Source: Candidatus Rifleibacteriota bacterium (GTDB taxonomy: Bacteria; Riflebacteria; Ozemobacteria; Ozemobacterales; Ozemobacteraceae). From it: 15,540 nucleotides of DNA. The stretch covers positions 1 through 15,540 of the forward strand of contig JAFXRA010000178.1 in assembly GCA_017526725.1 (NCBI GenBank), read 5' to 3'. The position numbers were made by a program, and so were the translations under genes. Numbering within the stretch: position 1 is the first letter of the stretch; the number at the start of each line of letters is the position of its first letter. Shown here piece by piece: positions 1 through 6,251 of the stretch. The notes under the pieces were generated by a model. That model was not told where the DNA came from. It saw only the letters and a program-made list of their open reading frames with translations, and ran no database searches.

Positions 1-965
1 ATAGCTTTATGACCAGTTAACGATATTAAATAACCTCCCATGTCAGAACATTGTCTTTCTAGCTCTGATTTGAAATAAGGATAAATTTTATTAACCTCAT
101 CTTCATTTTTAGTCTTTAATTCTTTTATTTCAGTTTTATTCTTTTTGTTTCCTAAGAAATCAATTGTATCAGCAGATATATTCAGATATTGGTAATTAGC
201 TTCTCCACTGCCTAGATTAACTTTTCCAGGAAAATCACCAGCATTAATTTCTAAGGATACTTTATCGGGGTTTATATTTGTTCCCTTAGCTCCACTTTCA
301 AACTCTTCCTGACCTTTTCTTATAAACAAAGCATAATCAAGAACACGGCTGTCGGCATAGTTATCTCTGCCTGTTTTGCTTAATAATGAGACAACTTTGT
401 AGTCATGGTGTCTTACAATGGTGCAAGCCCCTGGAAATTGAGTCTTATACTTTTCTTTAGCTTGGGCAGAAGTAACTATTTCAATGGTTCCTATGCCTTC
501 TTTTCCATAAAAAGTATGATTTTCAGAATCGCAGTCTCTAAAATCTATGATTCTAGCAGTTGCGCTGATTTCCATGCGGTCTCCTAAGAGATCCTTAGCC
601 ATTTTTTCTGTTTCAGGTATCTTGAGTTTTAGACCGTTGGTTTCTGTTCTTTTAAAATTTGGAACATAAGCGCTGGATTCTTTTCCTTCTGTAATTTTTC
701 TTAAAATAGAATTGCCGCTTAATTCATCAAAACCTTTACTTTCGTAGTTGTCTGTTTGTTCGTAAAGATATTTAAAAGCTTCTTCCTGGGCGGCGGCAGC
801 TAATTGTCTTGCCATTTCTGAAGTTTGGAAACGATGGACAGTACTTTGGGCCTGGCGGCTTCTTACATGAAACTGAGCTACCAAAACACCCAGAATAATC
901 ATTACAAAAAGTACAAAAAATATAGCAACCCCTTTTTTATTCTTTGTTTGCCTTTTTGGGTTCAT
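1..965 (-). CDS. Pilin/pseudopilin-like membrane-anchored protein, 3' end beyond the window
   Basis: Reading the minus strand from the ATG at 965-963 gives an open frame of 321 codons with no stop before position 1, so the C-terminus lies outside. The N-terminus is short and basic (MNPKRQTKNKKG), followed by a hydrophobic helix of about 20 residues (VAIFFVLFVMIILGVLVAQF) and then a soluble, mixed alpha/beta-looking region. KKG directly before the helix resembles a type IV prepilin peptidase site after Gly12. The fifth residue of the would-be mature chain is Phe, not the Glu5 of major pilins, which is the condition known for GspK/PilX-type minor pseudopilins. The gene starts 20 bases after the Sel1 lipoprotein gene and is probably co-transcribed with it. 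The region before the ATG has only a weak purine-rich ribosome site. Family assignment is inferred from the N-terminus only; a plain single-pass membrane protein is possible. Confidence 0.6.
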   Translation of the reverse strand, partial: MNPKRQTKNKKGVAIFFVLFVMIILGVLVAQFHVRSRQAQSTVHRFQTSEMARQLAAAAQEEAFKYLYEQTDNYESKGFDELSGNSILRKITEGKESSAYVPNFKRTETNGLKLKIPETEKMAKDLLGDRMEISATARIIDFRDCDSENHTFYGKEGIGTIEIVTSAQAKEKYKTQFPGACTIVRHHDYKVVSLLSKTGRDNYADSRVLDYALFIRKGQEEFESGAKGTNINPDKVSLEINAGDFPGKVNLGSGEANYQYLNISADTIDFLGNKKNKTEIKELKTKNEDEVNKIYPYFKSELERQCSDMGGYLISLTGHKA

Positions 966-985
966 CTATATTTTCTTTCTGCTGG

Positions 986-1465
986 TTATAGCGGTTTCCA
1001 ATTTTCTAATCTTTCTTTTAAAAATTTGATATTGTTTTTTGAAATTTTTTGCTCTAGTTCTATTCTGGAACGCTTTGCAACTTCGTCTCCCTGTTTTTCG
1101 GCAAGACTATACCAGAAATAGGCTTCTTCAAGGTCTTGCTCAACGCCTTCACCATTTTCATATAAGGTGGCCAGGCTGAACTGGGCATTTGGGTGATTCC
1201 TTTCTGCAGCTTTTGTATACCATTGGGCGGCCTGTGCAAAGTCTTGTTTAACATGCATTCCGCAATAATACATAAAAGCAATGTTAACCATAGCTTCAGC
1301 ATCGCCTTTTTCAGCTTTGGGAAGGAATATTTCGGCAGCTTCTTTGTAATCGCCTTTTAAGTAAGCCTTAGAAGCTTCTTTAAGATTCAACTCTTTTTTG
1401 CAGCATCCGGTTGCAAAAAACAACAGAATTGAGAAAAACATTATATAAATTGTATTCTTTTTCAT
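986..1465 (-). CDS. Sel1-repeat lipoprotein
   Basis: A 159-residue protein with a signal peptide and lipobox: a hydrophobic stretch at residues 5-17 ends in ATGC, with Cys21 the likely lipidated residue. Cys22 and Lys23 follow, with no Asp at +2, so outer-membrane sorting would be expected in a diderm. The mature part holds at least two Sel1-type (SLR/TPR-like) repeats at about residues 56-91 and 92-127, recognisable from the A-x-x-x-L-x-x-x-Y-x-x-G-x-x-V-x-Q-D-x-x-x-A pattern (Gly69 and Gly107 turns). A short TPR-like unit at 30-55 precedes them. Such proteins usually act as protein-protein adaptors; the partner is unknown. It is the first gene of an apparent two-gene unit with the pilin-like protein, and a TTGACA/TAGGAT promoter sits just upstream. 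The stop codon is TAA at 988-986. Confidence 0.88.
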   Translation of the reverse strand: MKKNTIYIMFFSILLFFATGCCKKELNLKEASKAYLKGDYKEAAEIFLPKAEKGDAEAMVNIAFMYYCGMHVKQDFAQAAQWYTKAAERNHPNAQFSLATLYENGEGVEQDLEEAYFWYSLAEKQGDEVAKRSRIELEQKISKNNIKFLKERLENWKPL

Positions 1466-1497
1466 TCTGATTTCGTCCTAAAAGAGTTGTTACTAAA

Positions 1498-1526
1498 ATC
1501 CTATATGTTTTTTATGCTTTTGTCAA
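1498..1526 (-). promoter_or_regulatory. Sigma-70-type promoter for the Sel1/pilin-like operon
   Basis: On the minus strand a perfect -35 TTGACA (positions 1526-1521) is followed after exactly 17 bases by TAGGAT (1503-1498), a 4 of 6 match to the -10 consensus. The start of transcription would be near 1491, leaving a leader of about 26 bases before the ATG at 1465, in which AGGA lies 10 bases before the start codon. Confidence 0.6.
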
Positions 1527-1666
1527 AATTTACTCTATATTAGTTATTTTTCAAGAATTTTTTGAATGAATCATTACTATAAAATAAAAAATTAAAAAAA
1601 AAATATTAAATTGGCTAAATTTGATATTAAATTAGAGAAAATAGAAGAAAATTATTAAAAATTGCC
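1527..1666. other. AT-rich divergent intergenic spacer
   Basis: This spacer is almost entirely A and T with long A runs (for example around 1584-1612). I see no open frame with a ribosome site. It separates the minus-strand Sel1 operon promoter from the plus-strand leader RNA. Such A-tract-rich DNA is commonly curved and may bind nucleoid proteins, but that is inference. Confidence 0.5.
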
Positions 1667-1672
1667 TATAAT
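1667..1672 (+). promoter_or_regulatory. Candidate -10 box for the leader RNA
   Basis: A perfect TATAAT. TG lies four bases before it, one base off the extended -10 spacing. The -35 region at 17 bases (GAAGAA, 1644-1649) is poor. A start about 7 bases downstream would put the first transcribed base at about 1679-1680, exactly where the predicted RNA fold begins, and this coincidence is the main support. Confidence 0.42.
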
Positions 1673-1679
1673 TTAAAAA

Positions 1680-1766
1680 TTTCAGCTTGTAGTATCTGTT
1701 TAAACCCACCGAAGGATATACTATGAGGACTAAGACGAATCGGATAACCCCCCTCTTGGCCTGAAA
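1680..1766 (+). ncRNA. Candidate structured 5' leader RNA (three-way junction)
   Basis: By hand the segment folds into three helices around a tight junction. P1 is UUUCAG 1680-1685 with CUGAAA 1761-1766. P2 is a 10-pair helix, 1686-1695 with 1718-1727 (CUUGUAGUAU with AUACUAUGAG, two G-U pairs). P3 is CUAAGA 1730-1735 with UCUUGG 1754-1759. The two large loops contain complementary CCGA (1709-1712) and UCGG (1740-1743), which could kiss. Both loops also contain GGAUA. In contrast to the AT-only sequence upstream, this piece is GC-bearing, begins just after a TATAAT box, and ends 4 bases before an AAGGAG ribosome site for a 42-codon ORF. I do not recognise it as any riboswitch class I know. 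It might be a cis-regulatory RNA or an untranslated leader with no ligand. No energy calculation or covariation test was possible. Confidence 0.42.
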
Positions 1767-1785
1767 AATTAAGGAGCAAACCTAA

Positions 1786-1914
1786 ATGATAAATATAGAA
1801 AATAAAAAAAGAAACAATGTTCTCTACGATGGTATTGTTTGGTTCGTCTCAAAACCTCTATTTACTACAGTGTTCTTCCCAGAACGCTTAGTAGAAATCA
1901 AAATAAACAGATAG
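1786..1914 (+). CDS. Small ORF, 42 residues, between leader RNA and Ser-rich protein gene
   Basis: ATG at 1786-1788 to TAG at 1912-1914. AAGGAG at 1771-1776, nine bases before the ATG, is a good ribosome binding site. The peptide begins MINIENKKRNNVLYDG and has a hydrophobic middle (residues 17-31: Ile, Val, Trp, Phe, Val, then Lys-Pro, then Leu-Phe-Thr-Thr-Val-Phe-Phe) and a charged end (PERLVEIKINR). It is too interrupted to be a clear transmembrane helix. The next gene starts 23 bases after the stop, so it could be a leader peptide coupling translation to the 435-residue protein, or a small protein in its own right. I recognise no family. There is no run of one amino acid of the kind that marks classical attenuators. 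Confidence 0.45.
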   Translation: MINIENKKRNNVLYDGIVWFVSKPLFTTVFFPERLVEIKINR

Positions 1915-1937
1915 AACAGTTAAATAAGGAGGCAGAT

Positions 1938-3245
1938 ATGTCCTGTATCAATGATATTACCGCAAAGGCTACAACTTCAGTTTTTGGTCAGACTTATAAC
2001 TCAGATTCAAATGTTCAGTCTGCTGAAGATTCTGCTGAAAGCTTTGATTCAGTAATGCTCCAGGCTCTTAAAAACTGCAACGGTAAAAGACCAGAACATG
2101 TTTGCTGCTGTGGAAATCCTGTAGTTGAAGAAGAAGCTCTTTCTGAAAAAGTTGAAGAATTAGAAACAGAAAAAGATGATTCTATTCTTGCTGCTTCTGT
2201 AGAACAGGCAGTAAAGGCAGACAAATCCGAAGCAACTGAAGAAGAAAAGCTATCTGCAGGTTCCTGTTTCACAATGTTTATCAAAATCAGTGCACGCATT
2301 ACAACAAAGGTTAGTGATGTAGTAAGCGGAAAATTCAAAGATACTACTCTTGCTTTCGCAGATGCTCTTAAGGCAGACAAATCCTATAATGAAAATGTTC
2401 TTAAAGCTTTTATGCAGAAAACAGATGAAAAGATTGCTTCTCAGACAGAAGATTTGAAAAACTATCTGTCTAACTATCTGGATAACATGTTTGCTGCTCT
2501 TCAATCTTCAGTCAGCGGTTTGAATTCAACCCTGCTTTCTTCTTCAAATCTTCTTGGAAATTCTCTTTCCAGCTATTCAAATTTATTAAGTAACTCAAGC
2601 CTTTTAAGCTCTTCTGCTCTATTGGGTTCAGGAAGTTCTTTGGGTTCTAACTTGTTATCTGGTCTGACTTCTGCAATGAGTAACTATGCTAATTCTTCCA
2701 GTTTGGCAGGTTATTCTGCAATTGATGCTGCTAATACTCAAATTAATGCTCTGCTCAGCGGAACTTCAAATTATTCTTATGGTATCGGAACCTCTTTAAA
2801 TACTAATAGATATGCTGGCAGAAACCTCTCTCTCATTAAAAGTTCAGAAGTTGGTACCTCCGCATCAGGCGGATTAAAGATGGTTGATACTAAGGGCAAT
2901 ACCACCACAGGCGTTGCTGCAACAGGTATTGAAATAGGTGATTCATCAGCTAAATCAGTAGCAAAAGTAGTTTCTAACTCAAATACCGCATCTGGCGAAG
3001 CAGTCGCAGAAGTTGTTAATGATACAGAAATAGTTCCTGAAGTTGATGTTGTTAAAGTAGAAGAACCTAAAGTTGAAATAAAAGCGGTTTCAAATGATGA
3101 CGTAGATGTTTATGTAAAAGCTTTGAACCGCAAAAATAGAATTGTAGATATTTTCAAAGAAATGATTCTCAGCTCTTTGAATGGTCAGAATGATAATGAT
3201 GATATTAAAAACATAGATGCTAAAATCAGCATCTCAATCGCGTAA
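1938..3245 (+). CDS. Unrecognised Ser/Leu/Asn-rich protein, 435 residues
   Basis: I chose the ATG at 1938 because a consensus AAGGAGG (1926-1932) lies five bases before it; the same frame extends upstream to a TTG at 1839, but that has no ribosome site. No signal peptide or transmembrane helix is visible. Regions in order: Ser/Asp-rich start (1-50), a Cys cluster CCC at 56-58 with further Cys at 3, 47 and 110, a Glu-rich segment (63-104), a predicted amphipathic helical region (115-188), a low-complexity Ser-Leu-Asn tract with repeated SNLL/SSLL/GSNLL units (190-262), a Gly/Thr-rich part (270-335), a Val/Glu/Lys stretch (340-385), and a short helical C-terminus (388-415). The layout suggests a structural or self-assembling protein rather than an enzyme, but this is only impression. 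A terminator follows at 3434-3459, after a hairpin-chain repeat. Confidence 0.75.
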   Translation: MSCINDITAKATTSVFGQTYNSDSNVQSAEDSAESFDSVMLQALKNCNGKRPEHVCCCGNPVVEEEALSEKVEELETEKDDSILAASVEQAVKADKSEATEEEKLSAGSCFTMFIKISARITTKVSDVVSGKFKDTTLAFADALKADKSYNENVLKAFMQKTDEKIASQTEDLKNYLSNYLDNMFAALQSSVSGLNSTLLSSSNLLGNSLSSYSNLLSNSSLLSSSALLGSGSSLGSNLLSGLTSAMSNYANSSSLAGYSAIDAANTQINALLSGTSNYSYGIGTSLNTNRYAGRNLSLIKSSEVGTSASGGLKMVDTKGNTTTGVAATGIEIGDSSAKSVAKVVSNSNTASGEAVAEVVNDTEIVPEVDVVKVEEPKVEIKAVSNDDVDVYVKALNRKNRIVDIFKEMILSSLNGQNDNDDIKNIDAKISISIA

Positions 3246-3252
3246 CTACCTC

Positions 3253-3336
3253 GAAGATGCTGCCCCACGATAGTGGGGAAGCTGGATTTGGCGAAGCCAA
3301 AGACTGAAGGGGGAGCAAAGCGAAGCTTTGCGTAGA
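3253..3336 (+). repeat. Nested-hairpin repeat element, copy A
   Basis: Three consecutive hairpins: CCCCAC 3263-3268 with GTGGGG 3273-3278; TTTGGC 3287-3292, loop GAA, GCCAAA 3296-3301; GCAAAGC 3315-3321, loop GAA, GCTTTGC 3325-3331. An outer pairing of GCTGCCCC with GGGGGAGC could enclose the first two. It lies eight bases after the stop codon of the Ser-rich protein and before its terminator, so it is probably transcribed as 3' untranslated RNA. The conserved framework (GAAGATGCTGCCCC, GGGGAAGCTG, AGACTGAAGGGGGAGCAAAG, TTTGCGTAGAC) recurs in copy C at 4557. Confidence 0.85.
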
Positions 3337-3433
3337 CAGTAATGGGGATTCAAAAAACTATTTCTGGCTTACAGCTTATAGCTAACAACAATCCTTGAAA
3401 GGGAATTTGGGATAATATTATACTAGGGCTAGG

Positions 3434-3459
3434 GCCGCTAATCAGCGGCTCTTTTTTTT
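3434..3459 (+). terminator. Rho-independent terminator of the Ser-rich protein gene
   Basis: GCCGCT (3434-3439), loop AATC, AGCGGC (3444-3449), then TC and a run of eight T (3452-3459). There is no T run on the other strand, so it acts for the plus-strand gene only. It overlaps the end of the convergent methyltransferase gene by two bases. Confidence 0.88.
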
Positions 3460-4309
3460 ATCTGATTACTGTGAATAAAGCCTGCTTGGTATTGTAGCAA
3501 AGAGTCAGATTGTTGTCGTCATAAGGTTGCAAAACAGTTTTGAGATAATCTTTAAATCTTTCTTTTGTGGTATCTGTAACTTCTTTGATACCACTTTTCT
3601 TAAATAAAACACTGCAAGCTTCATCAATGTCTTTGAATATCCATCTGAAAGGACGCTGTATAATTTCGAGAGAAGGCAACATTCCATGGTCTATCATTGC
3701 GTAATAAATCATGGCTATGCGAAGGCGTTCCATAGGAATATCGTATTCTCCTAGAATTCTTCTCATTTCATCGTCTAAATGTGAATCTGCATGAGGAATT
3801 AGTATTATCAGTCTTTTCAAGGTTGCCTTATAGAGTTTTTCTAAACTTTCACCTAGTCTTGCTTTGTGCTCAGAATCTGTAGAAATAACTCCAAGACCGC
3901 TCATGCATAAAACGGTATCGAATTGAACCTGAAAGTTTGATTCTAACCATCTACTTTGTACACATTCTATTTCAGGTGCATTTTCTTTTTCTGCCTGAAG
4001 TTTCAATTCTTTTAGCATTTCAGAAGAAAAATCTGTAGCTACAACTTTGCAGCCTCTTAAAGAGAGAGGAATAGCAAAGGTGCCTGGACCACAGGCAACA
4101 TCTAGAACTGTTTCGCCTTTTTCCCAGTTAAACTTATTTAAAAATTCTTCAGATTCTGCTCTTCCCTTAGGAGAATGAGCAGATTTAGAAAGATTTTTGG
4201 CGGCTGAATCCCAGTATTCTGGTGTTTCTTTCGTGGGATTATCACCATAGTTTAATGCTAACCTATGTTTATAAAAATCCCGCAGTTCTTCAAAGTCTTT
4301 TGAGCGCAT
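3458..4309 (-). CDS. Class I SAM-dependent methyltransferase
   Basis: A 283-residue soluble protein. Motif I, the glycine-rich SAM loop, is VLDVACGPG at residues 68-76. Motif II with the ribose-binding acid is VVATDFS at 89-95 (Asp93). A motif IV-like strand FDTVLCMSGLGV spans 130-141. The N-terminal about 60 residues (YWDSAAKNLSKSAH and around) form a helical cap of the kind seen in small-molecule methyltransferases of the Methyltransf_11/25 type, and the C-terminal 100 residues are an added substrate lid. The substrate cannot be told from sequence. It stands alone, with hairpin repeats on both sides and converging on the Ser-rich protein gene. The ATG at 4309-4307 has only a weak ribosome site, and no convincing promoter is visible upstream. 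Confidence 0.85.
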   Translation of the reverse strand: MRSKDFEELRDFYKHRLALNYGDNPTKETPEYWDSAAKNLSKSAHSPKGRAESEEFLNKFNWEKGETVLDVACGPGTFAIPLSLRGCKVVATDFSSEMLKELKLQAEKENAPEIECVQSRWLESNFQVQFDTVLCMSGLGVISTDSEHKARLGESLEKLYKATLKRLIILIPHADSHLDDEMRRILGEYDIPMERLRIAMIYYAMIDHGMLPSLEIIQRPFRWIFKDIDEACSVLFKKSGIKEVTDTTKERFKDYLKTVLQPYDDNNLTLCYNTKQALFTVIR

Positions 4310-4380
4310 CTCTGTTAGTTTTCTTCTTGCAATTAGTGAATCTTTATTTAAAAATTATCAAATAATATTCCCAAAAGCAA

Positions 4381-4487
4381 TTTTTTTTCAAAAATTCTGT
4401 GGGCGCATCGGGAAAGATGAAGATCTGCCCCCGGTATTGCCGGGGGAAGTGGCTGCCGTAGGCAGACGAAAGGGGTTTTTTTAGAAA
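4381..4487 (+). repeat. Nested-hairpin repeat element, copy B
   Basis: Hairpins CCCCCGG 4428-4434 with CCGGGGG 4440-4446 and CTGCC 4453-4457, loop GTA, GGCAG 4461-4465, followed by ACGAAAGGGG and seven T. The preceding part (a T run, CAAAAATTCTG, then GGGCGCATCG at 4381-4410) matches 13397-13424 in the paired copy near hutU almost base for base, so it is part of the element rather than unrelated spacer. The third hairpin seen in copies A and C is missing here. Confidence 0.8.
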
Positions 4488-4556
4488 TAAGAGATTAGAG
4501 AAGAGAGATAAGGGAATTGTTTTAGATGGTGCTGCTGCGAGAGTCTGTGCTTTTCT

Positions 4557-4645
4557 GAAGATGCTGCCCCAAAGCAAAGCTATTGGGGAAGCTGTCGAGC
4601 AGAGCGAGACTGAAGGGGGAGCAAAGCGTTAGCTTTGCGTAGACT
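4557..4645 (+). repeat. Nested-hairpin repeat element, copy C
   Basis: It has the same framework as copy A. First hairpin: CCCCAA 4567-4572 with TTGGGG 4583-4588, extended inside by AGC/GCT. Last hairpin: GCAAAGC 4621-4627, loop GTTA, GCTTTGC 4632-4638. The middle hairpin (about 4593-4610) is imperfect here. The linkers GAAGATGCTGCCCC, GGGGAAGCTG, AGACTGAAGGGGGAGCAAAG and TTTGCGTAGAC are identical to copy A. Confidence 0.85.
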
Positions 4646-4751
4646 GAGGGGTGATCTAACCATAGTAAACTTCTGTGAAGCTATAACCAATGCTGTAAAA
4701 GCGGGGTTAGAATTTTGTGGCTTAGATTCAGATATATTCAATGAAGAATAA
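4614..4751 (+). pseudogene. Possible remnant of a gene 3' end
   Basis: From about 4659 to the TAA at 4749-4751 a frame reads like the C-terminus of a real protein (TIVNFCEAITNAVKAGLEF, then CGLDSDIFNEE, stop). There is no start codon or ribosome site: upstream the frame runs into repeat copy C and meets a stop at 4611. A gene disrupted or eroded where the repeat lies would look like this, but a chance open frame of about 30 codons cannot be excluded. Confidence 0.22.
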
Positions 4752-4819
4752 ATGATATAGACTAGTGTTATTTGTTAGAATCAAAGGTTTACACTGGTTA
4801 GGTCACCCTCTCTTTTATT

Positions 4820-4837
4820 CTCTCCCTCAAGGGAGAG
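4820..4837. repeat. Short GA/CT palindrome hairpin
   Basis: CTCTCCCT (4820-4827), two-base spacer CA, AGGGAGAG (4830-4837): a perfect 8-bp inverted repeat preceded by GGTCACCCTCTC. This type of CACCCTCTC plus CTCCCTCAAGGGAG segment has the look of a dispersed intergenic repeat. There is no T run, so it is not a standard terminator. Confidence 0.6.
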
Positions 4838-4864
4838 CTTTAGGACAATAACTACAATACCCAA

Positions 4865-4911
4865 CATCAAGAATAAATTAAATTTGAAAAAAATTTAATT
4901 TATTCTTGATG
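4865..4911. promoter_or_regulatory. Perfect 21-bp AT-rich inverted repeat upstream of add
   Basis: Positions 4865-4885 are the exact reverse complement of 4891-4911, with a five-base loop GAAAA. The arms start CATCAAGAATAAATT. It sits 55 bases before the adenosine deaminase ATG, with no T run on the plus side. It could be a terminator-like barrier for upstream transcription, an operator with dyad symmetry, or an RNA hairpin in the add leader. TTGATG at its right edge (4906-4911) could serve as a -35 element, with no good -10 at standard spacing. Confidence 0.65.
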
Positions 4912-4966
4912 AATACTGTCTTGATAGAGTAAATTTATAAGCAACACAAGAAAAGGAAAAAGAATA

Positions 4967-6199
4967 ATGTCAAAAATAACTAGAGAATTTATTGAAAGAA
5001 TCCCAAAAACAGATTTACACCTGCATCTTGACGGCTCTCTCCGTCTTTCTACCTTGATTGAATTGGCTAAACAAGAAAAAATCGAACTTCCTTCTTATAC
5101 AGAAGAAGGTTTGAAAGAACTTGTTTTTAAAGAAAAATACAAAGATTTACCAGACTATCTGCAGGGGTTTGGCTTGACTTGCTCGGTTCTTAAGAATGCC
5201 GAAAACTTGGAACGTGTTGCCTATGAACTTGCAATGGATAACATCGCTGAAAACGTTATTTATATCGAAGCTAGATTTGCTCCACAGCAGCATTTTGTAA
5301 ACGGTAAATTCAGCGTTCAGGATTCAGTAAGAGCAGTTAATAAAGGCTTGAAACGCGCTCAAGACGAACGCAATAATTCAGAAGAAGTTAAGAGCGGAAA
5401 AGAATTACCCTTCCATTATGGCATAATTAACTGTGCTATGCGTTTCTGCAACAGATTTTTCTCTGATTATTATGCAAATCTATTTGATTCTTTGGAAGCT
5501 ACTCCTGCCAGACGCGTAGTTGGTATTGCTTCTCAGGAATTAGCTCGCATTACTGTTAAATTAGCTCACGACGAAGGTTTGCCGGTTGTTGGTTTCGACC
5601 TGGCTGGTGCTGAAGCTGGTTGGCCTGCAATAGACCATAAAAAAGCTTATGATATTGCTCATTACAATTTCATAAAGAAAACTGTTCATGCTGGTGAAGC
5701 TTTCGGCGCAGAATCAATTTTCCAGGCTATTACTGAATGTCATGCAGACAGAATTGGTCACGGAACTCATCTCTTTAATGTAGATAAAATCACTGATGAA
5801 AGAATTCTTAATGGTGAACACGGTGATCCGGAATCTTATATTAAACGTTTGGTTGATTACATTGCCTGCCGCAGAATTACTCTTGAAGTTTGCCCGACAA
5901 GCAACTTGCAGACTTTACCAGAAATAAAGAGTATTGCCGAACATCCTCTTAAGAAGATGCTTGAAAACAAACTTTCTGTTTCAATTTGTACTGACAACAG
6001 ATTAGTTTCAAGAACAACTCCAACAGATGAACTCCAGCGTGTTGTTGAAAATATTGATATCGATACAAAGACATTTAAGAATATTATTACTGCTGGTTTC
6101 AAGGGTTCTTTCTATCCTGGAACCTATTTGGAAAAACGTGCTCTTGTTCGTCAGGTAATGAACAGATACGAAGCCATCGAAAAAGAATTCTTTGGCTAA
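4967..6199 (+). CDS. add: Adenosine deaminase, long form
   Basis: This cytoplasmic zinc hydrolase converts adenosine (and deoxyadenosine) to inosine plus ammonia in purine salvage. All family landmarks are visible in the 410 residues: DLHLHLDGS with zinc ligands His18 and His20; GFDLAGAE at 209-216; the catalytic HAGE with His241 and Glu244; RIGHGT with His265; EVCPTSN at 307-313; and CTDNR with zinc-ligand Asp343. The residue after Asp343 is Asn, where mammalian and E. coli enzymes have a second Asp; I recall a TDNR variant in some bacterial branches, so this marks a subfamily rather than a defect. It is about 60-70 residues longer than E. coli Add, with extra sequence near 130-150 and 275-300. 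The start has GGAAAAAG within about ten bases upstream. The gene stands alone between the 21-bp palindrome and a shared terminator. A related deaminase substrate is possible. Confidence 0.92.
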   Translation: MSKITREFIERIPKTDLHLHLDGSLRLSTLIELAKQEKIELPSYTEEGLKELVFKEKYKDLPDYLQGFGLTCSVLKNAENLERVAYELAMDNIAENVIYIEARFAPQQHFVNGKFSVQDSVRAVNKGLKRAQDERNNSEEVKSGKELPFHYGIINCAMRFCNRFFSDYYANLFDSLEATPARRVVGIASQELARITVKLAHDEGLPVVGFDLAGAEAGWPAIDHKKAYDIAHYNFIKKTVHAGEAFGAESIFQAITECHADRIGHGTHLFNVDKITDERILNGEHGDPESYIKRLVDYIACRRITLEVCPTSNLQTLPEIKSIAEHPLKKMLENKLSVSICTDNRLVSRTTPTDELQRVVENIDIDTKTFKNIITAGFKGSFYPGTYLEKRALVRQVMNRYEAIEKEFFG

Positions 6200-6213
6200 T
6201 AGTTAAGAAAAAG

Positions 6214-6251
6214 AAAATCCCCTTTAATAAATGATTTAAAGGGGATTTTTT
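6214..6251. terminator. Bidirectional terminator between add and the cyclase gene
   Basis: Positions 6214-6227 and 6236-6249 are perfectly complementary over 14 bases (AAAATCCCCTTTAA with TTAAAGGGGATTTT), loop 6228-6235. T runs follow on both strands, so it serves add and the convergent cyclase, whose stop codon begins at the very next base. Confidence 0.9.

Noticed and set aside
825..1121. 98-codon plus-strand open frame across the pilin-like/Sel1 boundary
   Set aside because: Antisense to two better-supported genes with signal sequences in the expected places.
1680..1766. Known riboswitch or ribozyme (purine, cyclic-di-GMP, guanidine-III, hammerhead)
   Set aside because: Parts look suggestive (for example GAGGACTAAGACGAA), but the conserved core sequences of these classes are absent, so I leave it unclassified.
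1839..1937. TTG-started N-terminal extension of the Ser-rich protein (33 extra residues)
   Set aside because: No ribosome site precedes the TTG, it overlaps the small ORF in another frame, and a consensus AAGGAGG sits exactly before the ATG at 1938.
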